Assembly (NCBI RefSeq): GCF_048564905.1
Contig: NC_132993.1
Location: 84,785,001-84,849,000, forward strand
Direction of reading: 5' to 3'
DNA: 64,000 nucleotides
Source: Vicugna pacos
Taxonomy: Eukaryota > Chordata > Mammalia > Artiodactyla > Camelidae
The notes beneath the pieces are model-generated. The model ran no database searches and was not told where the DNA came from. It saw nothing but the letters and a program-made list of their open reading frames with translations. Shown here piece by piece: positions 59,326 through 64,000 of this stretch. A program made the position numbers and the translations under genes. The stretch's first letter is position 1. Each line of letters starts with the position of its first letter.

Positions 59326-61044
59326 CAGAGGGACAAAGTCTATATTTTATTAAAAGACAATTAAAAAGGGAAGATAAAGGATGCCATAACCGATATGAAA
59401 GAAACAGAGGCAAGTGAAGAAAAACCAAACACAAATCACTTCAGGGGAATGGAAGTCAAGGTCGAGTGCGGGAGGGGATTCACGGTGGGATTTTGAAGAA
59501 GAAGGTGCGGGTGGGCGCAGAGAGGGCTCAGCCCCAGGGGCTGCTGACGCCTGAATTGGCTCTCCGTGGCCCAGCGGTCCAGCTGCAGGTGCAGCATCTT
59601 CAGGACCTTTGGAAGCAGCGGGAGCTGAGGGACCTTGAGGAACAGCAGGAGCTGCGGGACCTTGAGGAATAGCAGGAGCTGCAGGATCTTCAGGAGCAGT
59701 GGGAGCTGCTGGAGCGGAAGGAGCTGCAGGAGCTGCAGGATCTTCAGGAGCAGCGTTAGCTGCTGGAGCTGCAGAAGCTGCAGGAGCAGCAGGAGGGAGC
59801 TCGGGGTCTCCTGCTGGATCCTGATGGTCCTGGTTTTGGTCTGTGGCATCTTCCCCTGCCCGCGCCTGCTCTGGATCTGTGACTGTTGGAAGTGGAGAGA
59901 GCTTTGAGTCTCGTGGATGCGCTCGCTCGTGCTTTGAGAGAGGAAAACTTGAGCCACGTGCCTCCCTTTCCGTGGGCCTCTTCAAGGGCGGACATCTTCC
60001 CAGAGCTTTGCGAACAGCTCCCACCCAGCAAGTGCCCACAGGATGTGTTTTGTGACTGAACTCTTGTAGGCAGGTGGTCTGAGAGCAATGTTTGCTCTGG
60101 TGCCAGCAGCAGCCTCTGGGGACGCCTCCCTGTGTGGCCCAGCCCTCGGCCCTCCCTCAGCTGCACACGTTCACCAGCCCCGCCCTTCTCACCTTGGGGC
60201 TGTGCCTCAGTGGGCTCCTGGTCCTCCACCTGACTCGCAGGGAGCTGGTCCAGGTCAGAGCCGGGTCTGCTGAGCTGCCTGTCAGCCGCGGGCAGGACCC
60301 TGGCGTGCCGCCTGGGCGGTTTCTGGGGAGGAGGCCGTCGTGGTGGCGGGGACCCCTCCGTGTGCAGACTCACCCGGAGCTGGTGCTGGCCCTGAGAAGC
60401 GTGCAGCGGCCCCTCGCTCGGGGAGGCGGCGTGGGTGTCCTGATCCAGCGGCTCCTGCAGTGTCCGGCTCTGCAATGACAGTGAGCGGCAGCGGGCCCGG
60501 CCCGGAGGTCTCAGAGCCCGGCCCGGAGGTCTCAGAGCCCTGCCCGGCCAGGACCACTCCCGCTTCTGCCCGCTCGACCCTGTGCTGCCCGATCAGACTG
60601 GGACCTTGGTCAGCTGAGACGGCCACCCGGGAGGGAAGAGACACAGCCAGAGGGCACGGGCTTGGACTCGTGCGGCAGGTCCCTGCCCGGCTGGCCACAG
60701 CCCAGCCCGCCAGCTGGGACCCGGGGTGTGGACGTGACAGGCCCCCCAGGCCTCTGACCTGCTCGTGCTTGAGGCAGGCCCCACCCACCCCAGCCCAACG
60801 TGACTGCCCACCTCCACCAGCAAAGGGAAGGGGATGTGGGGCTATACCCGGGTGGGGCCTGAGTGGTGGCCTGGGCTGGTCGGGCCTGCCCCGGGCCTCC
60901 CTGGGTTACCTTTGGGTCCCTGTGGCCAAAAGGCCAGAGGCGCCTGGGGTGAGAGCTGAGCCAGCGCCGGCACCGCTGGCCCAGCCCCTGGCTGCGGGCC
61001 TTGCGGGCACCGCGGCCTCGGGGTGTTGGGACGCAGCAGAACAT
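59326..61044 (-). CDS. Multi-exon gene in unit 2, same structure
   Basis: Exact +3,846 counterpart of the unit 1 gene: first coding exon 60,910-61,044, exons 60,374-60,469 and 60,193-60,322, last exon from 60,078. The splice sites, MFCC start and poly(A) signal are all kept. Residues differ at only a few places, for example TQTPPG versus TQAPPG just after the first exon. Such conservation fits recent homogenisation and does not by itself show function. Confidence 0.4.
59350..60039 (-). CDS. 229-codon Ala/Pro-rich frame, unit 2
   Basis: Same length and stop as in unit 1, with a handful of residue changes (for example PAASAAP for PAGSAAP). Confidence 0.3.
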   Translation of the reverse strand: MGTCWVGAVRKALGRCPPLKRPTEREARGSSFPLSKHERAHPRDSKLSPLPTVTDPEQARAGEDATDQNQDHQDPAGDPELPPAAPAASAAPAANAAPEDPAAPAAPSAPAAPTAPEDPAAPAIPQGPAAPAVPQGPSAPAASKGPEDAAPAAGPLGHGEPIQASAAPGAEPSLRPPAPSSSKSHRESPPALDLDFHSPEVICVWFFFTCLCFFHIGYGILYLPFLIVF

Positions 61045-63171
61045 GGGTGACTGAGTTGAGCTGAGTTCACCAAGCGGGTGAGCCGAGTAGGGGCTTCTCG
61101 ACAGAGTGGGTGCCCGGTGACCTCGGGTCTAAGTTCTGTTGGGTTCGGTTGCCAGGGAAATGAGGTCACTTCCTGGGATCCCCTTCCCCAAGCTTCCTCC
61201 TTCCGTACAGCTCCCCAGGGGCCCCTCTGGGCTGCTGACTGCTCACCTCCCAGCCCATGCCGTGTCCGTGTCCGCACACAGTGACGCCAACTCGGCCCCC
61301 CTGCCCAGGACCCTGCGGAGGCCTGGATGCAGCCAGGGCGCCAGCTCTGAGGACGCAGCTGGGTTCGGACCCGGCCCGCCGTCGTCCGCAGTGCTGTCAC
61401 CCTGGACGAGCTGCCTGCCTCTCAGGGTCTCCCCAGTCCCCCGTCGGCACAGTGGGGATCATCCTGGCCCCTCCTTCCCGGGGAAGCCATCGTGTCTCCA
61501 GAGGCACAAACACCTGCCTCAGCTGTCAGTCCCGCGGGCTGGCATCACAGGGAGCTCGCGCGCAGACTCAGCAAAGGGAGGGCCCCAGAGAGGGCTGGCG
61601 GAGCGCAGAGCACACCCCACACAGCCTGGGTGGGGTCTGCCCTGGGGTCCGGAGAAAGTCACTCCCCTTGCCACCTGCTTCCCAGCTCCCTGTCGGGGCG
61701 GGGGGTGGGGAGAAACTGAACATAACTGTGACTTCGTTCTCGCTGGCATACCCCCTCCTGGGTCACTGGGTCATGTTTAGATTCAGGCCCAGTGTCTCAT
61801 CTCGGCCCCTCGGGTGGGCTGCCCCACAATGCTCTCTGCTTTTATGCCTTCTGGTCACGTTTCCTCGTGTGAGCCCCCACCACACCCTCCCCTGCAGGGT
61901 GGATGGACATTGGGACCTGGTTGTGACATGCAGAGTGACGTGTGAAAATGGGCGTGACTTCCGCTCGTTCCCAGCTCCGCTGTTCCTTCTCCCCCTTTGT
62001 GTCTCTCAGCGCCTGTCTTGTCTCTCTCTCTCTCTCTGTTTCTCTCTCCCTCTGCCTGTCTGTGTGTCAGTCTCTCTGTCCCTTTTCCTGGATGCATGTG
62101 CGTGTACATTTACGTGCGTACCTGTGTATTTCTGGGTTTGTAATGTTAGGGCCCGGGGCAGGTCACTTCTGAAAATGCCTTGATGACATACTGATTGTTT
62201 TCATGTTGCTGAAGTAAAACCTTCTTTGCAAGTTGTGCGAGCACTTTGGTGGGGTCAGCTGTAAGGATCGGCACTGCCGGGGAAGGGCTGCTGCGCCTGT
62301 GGCCCTTTGATGCGTCCTGCACACTGTTTCCCTGGAGAGGTGTGTCTGTTCTCTCATCCATCCGGGGGATCTGCTGGGGCCTCTGCCTCCTCACGTTGTC
62401 ACCAGGGCTGGCTGTCACCAGGCTAAAGACCTGCCAGCGTCATGGTGACCAGTGCTGTCTCCACAGTGTATCCGTCTGCCTCTGTCCTCCCCCGAGAGGT
62501 CGAGCAGGTCTAACGCACACTGGCCACCTGCTGTGCCTCTCCTTGGATCTGCGTGTGTGTTTTGTTTGTTTAGAGCGCTGGGTTTCGAGAGGTTTTTGGA
62601 CCCCGGGGTTGTGTAGCCTTTCTCCAAGCTTGGGGCCTCGCGGGTCGTGGAGTCTCTTTCCGGGTATATTTCTGGGCTTTTGCTGGTTTCTTGGTTTGTG
62701 TGCTTTTGTTTTTGCCCCAGGAAGAGCTAAGCATCTCCCTTCTGTCTTGTGGCTGTGGCGTCCCAGGGGGAAGAGCAGCGCCTCCCCCGAGGTTATGCAG
62801 AGAGTTACCGAAAGGGCTTCATTTTGCACATGACATCTTTAGCCCACCTGGATTTCCCTTTCCAATAATCAAAATGCGATTTCAAGTGAAAACAAAAGAA
62901 AACATCACCAGCCCCCGCTTAAGCCACGTGGGCAGGCACCCAAAGCCAGCTTTCCTGTGGCTTCATTGACAGGGAACACCCAGGAGAGGTAAAGACACCC
63001 AGAGGGGAAGAGGACTCGGGGCTGTCAGGGGCTGGGGGGTGAGGGCGTGGGGGGCAGTGCGTGCTGTGGATCCAAGTTTTTACTTTGAAGAAAGGAATGG
63101 TGTGAGCCTGCATGGCAGTGATGCTCGCACGGCATCGTGAAGGCACCTAGTGCTCCTGAATTGCACAATTT

Positions 63172-63924
63172 CAGAGGGACAAAGTCTATATTTTATTAAA
63201 AGACAATTAAAAAGGGAAGATAAAGGATGCCATAACCGATATGAAAGAAACAGAGGCAAGTGAAGAAAAACCAAACACAAATCACTTCAGGGGAATGGAA
63301 GTCAAGGTCGAGTGCAGGAGGGGATTCACGGTGGGATTTTGAAGAAGAAGGTGCGGGTGGGCGCAGAGGGGGCTCAGCCCCAGGGGCTGCTGACGCCTGA
63401 ACTGGCTCTCCGTGGCCCAGCGGTCCAGCTGCAGGTGCAGCATCTTCAGGACCTTTGGAAGCAGCGGGAGCTGAGGGACCTTGAGGAGCAGCAGGAGCTG
63501 CGGGACCTTGAGGAATAGCAGGAGCTGCAGGATCTTCAGGAGCAGTGGGAGCTGCTGGAGCGGAAGGAGCTGCAGGAGCTGCAGGATCTTCAGGAGCAGC
63601 GTTAGCTGCTGGAGCTGCAGAAGCTGCAGGAGCAGCAGGAGGGAGCTCGGGGTCTCCTGCTGGATCCTGATGGTCCTGGTTTTGGTCTGTGGCATCTTCC
63701 CCTGCCCGCGCCTGCTCTGGATCTGTGACTGTTGGAAGTGGAGAGAGCTTTGAGTCTCGTGGATGCGCTCGCTCGTGCTTTGAGAGAGGAAAACTTGAGC
63801 CACGTGCCTCCCTTTCCGTGGGCCTCTTCAAGGGCGGACATCTTCCCAGAGCTTTGCGAACAGCTCCCACCCAGCAAGTGCCCACAGGATGTGTTTTGTG
63901 ACTGAACTCTTGTAGGCAGGTGGT
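63172..63924 (-). CDS. Last exon of the unit 3 gene copy
   Basis: Only the terminal exon and poly(A) signal fall in the window; upstream exons would start near 64,039. The sequence reads as in units 1 and 2. Confidence 0.4.
63196..63885 (-). CDS. 229-codon Ala/Pro-rich frame, unit 3
   Basis: Same length and stop as in units 1 and 2; no indel in the repeat part. Confidence 0.3.
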   Translation of the reverse strand: MGTCWVGAVRKALGRCPPLKRPTEREARGSSFPLSKHERAHPRDSKLSPLPTVTDPEQARAGEDATDQNQDHQDPAGDPELPPAAPAASAAPAANAAPEDPAAPAAPSAPAAPTAPEDPAAPAIPQGPAAPAAPQGPSAPAASKGPEDAAPAAGPLGHGEPVQASAAPGAEPPLRPPAPSSSKSHRESPPALDLDFHSPEVICVWFFFTCLCFFHIGYGILYLPFLIVF

Positions 63925-64000
63925 CTGAGAGCAATGTTTGCTCTGGTGCCAGCAGCAGCCTCTGGGGACGCCTCCCTGTGTGGCCCAGCCCTCGGCCCTC

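Larger units (their letters stand above)
58097..61942. repeat. Tandem unit 2 (3,846 bp)
   Basis: Head-to-tail copy with few substitutions against unit 1 and unit 3. Confidence 0.9.
61943..64000. repeat. Tandem unit 3, cut by the window end
   Basis: First 2,058 bp of a third copy, same register. The array evidently continues to the right. Confidence 0.9.

Overview
The window is mammalian nuclear DNA, most likely from a camelid (alpaca, llama or camel). The strongest sign is a tRNA-derived SINE at 18,056-18,202 with the form of the alpaca Vic-1 family, flanked by a perfect 11-bp target-site duplication. A second, reversed copy lies at 20,050-20,165. There are also many 3'-truncated L1 ends, MIR and L2 relics, and spliceosomal exons.

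Left part (1-41,393): one gene on the minus strand, the middle of a collagen VI alpha-4/5/6-type chain. Read 5' to 3' (right to left), three exons give most of the last N-terminal von Willebrand A domain. Twelve short exons (27 to 72 bp, mostly multiples of 9) then give Gly-X-Y triplets. Order and content follow the collagen VI alpha-3 N1 domain and triple helix. Several exons are damaged (in-frame stops, lengths off the triplet, lost glycines), so the locus reads as a pseudogene or dying gene. Its introns hold L1, L2, MIR, HAL1 and SINE copies and a Tigger-type DNA transposon that itself contains an old solo LTR.

Middle part (41,393-55,815): the collagen gene stops inside an exon at a block of subtelomeric sequence. 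From 41,851 to 55,815 lies a large imperfect inverted repeat: arms 41,851-47,248 and 49,951-55,815 around a 2.7-kb AT-rich spacer with L1 pieces. Each arm holds a degenerate telomere-like tract (TTAGGG-sense on + in the left arm, CCCTAA-sense in the right), a CpG island with a 33-bp minisatellite, and NRF1, CCAAT and CHR-like promoter motifs. A third, shorter telomere-like tract sits at the junction with the collagen gene. The island-then-TTAGGG layout resembles that of human subtelomeric TERRA promoters.

Right part (54,258-64,000): the right arm runs into a head-to-tail tandem array with a 3,846-bp period: unit 1 54,258-58,096, unit 2 58,097-61,942, unit 3 from 61,943 and cut by the window end. 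Each unit carries, on the minus strand, a multi-exon gene-like structure with good splice sites, a conserved MFCC start and a poly(A) signal. It may be the N-terminal half of a RalGDS-like family member; no catalytic RasGEF domain is visible. The whole right-hand 22 kb looks like a subtelomeric or ancestral chromosome-end domain abutting a truncated ordinary gene. All family names come from recognition of sequence patterns, not from database searches.
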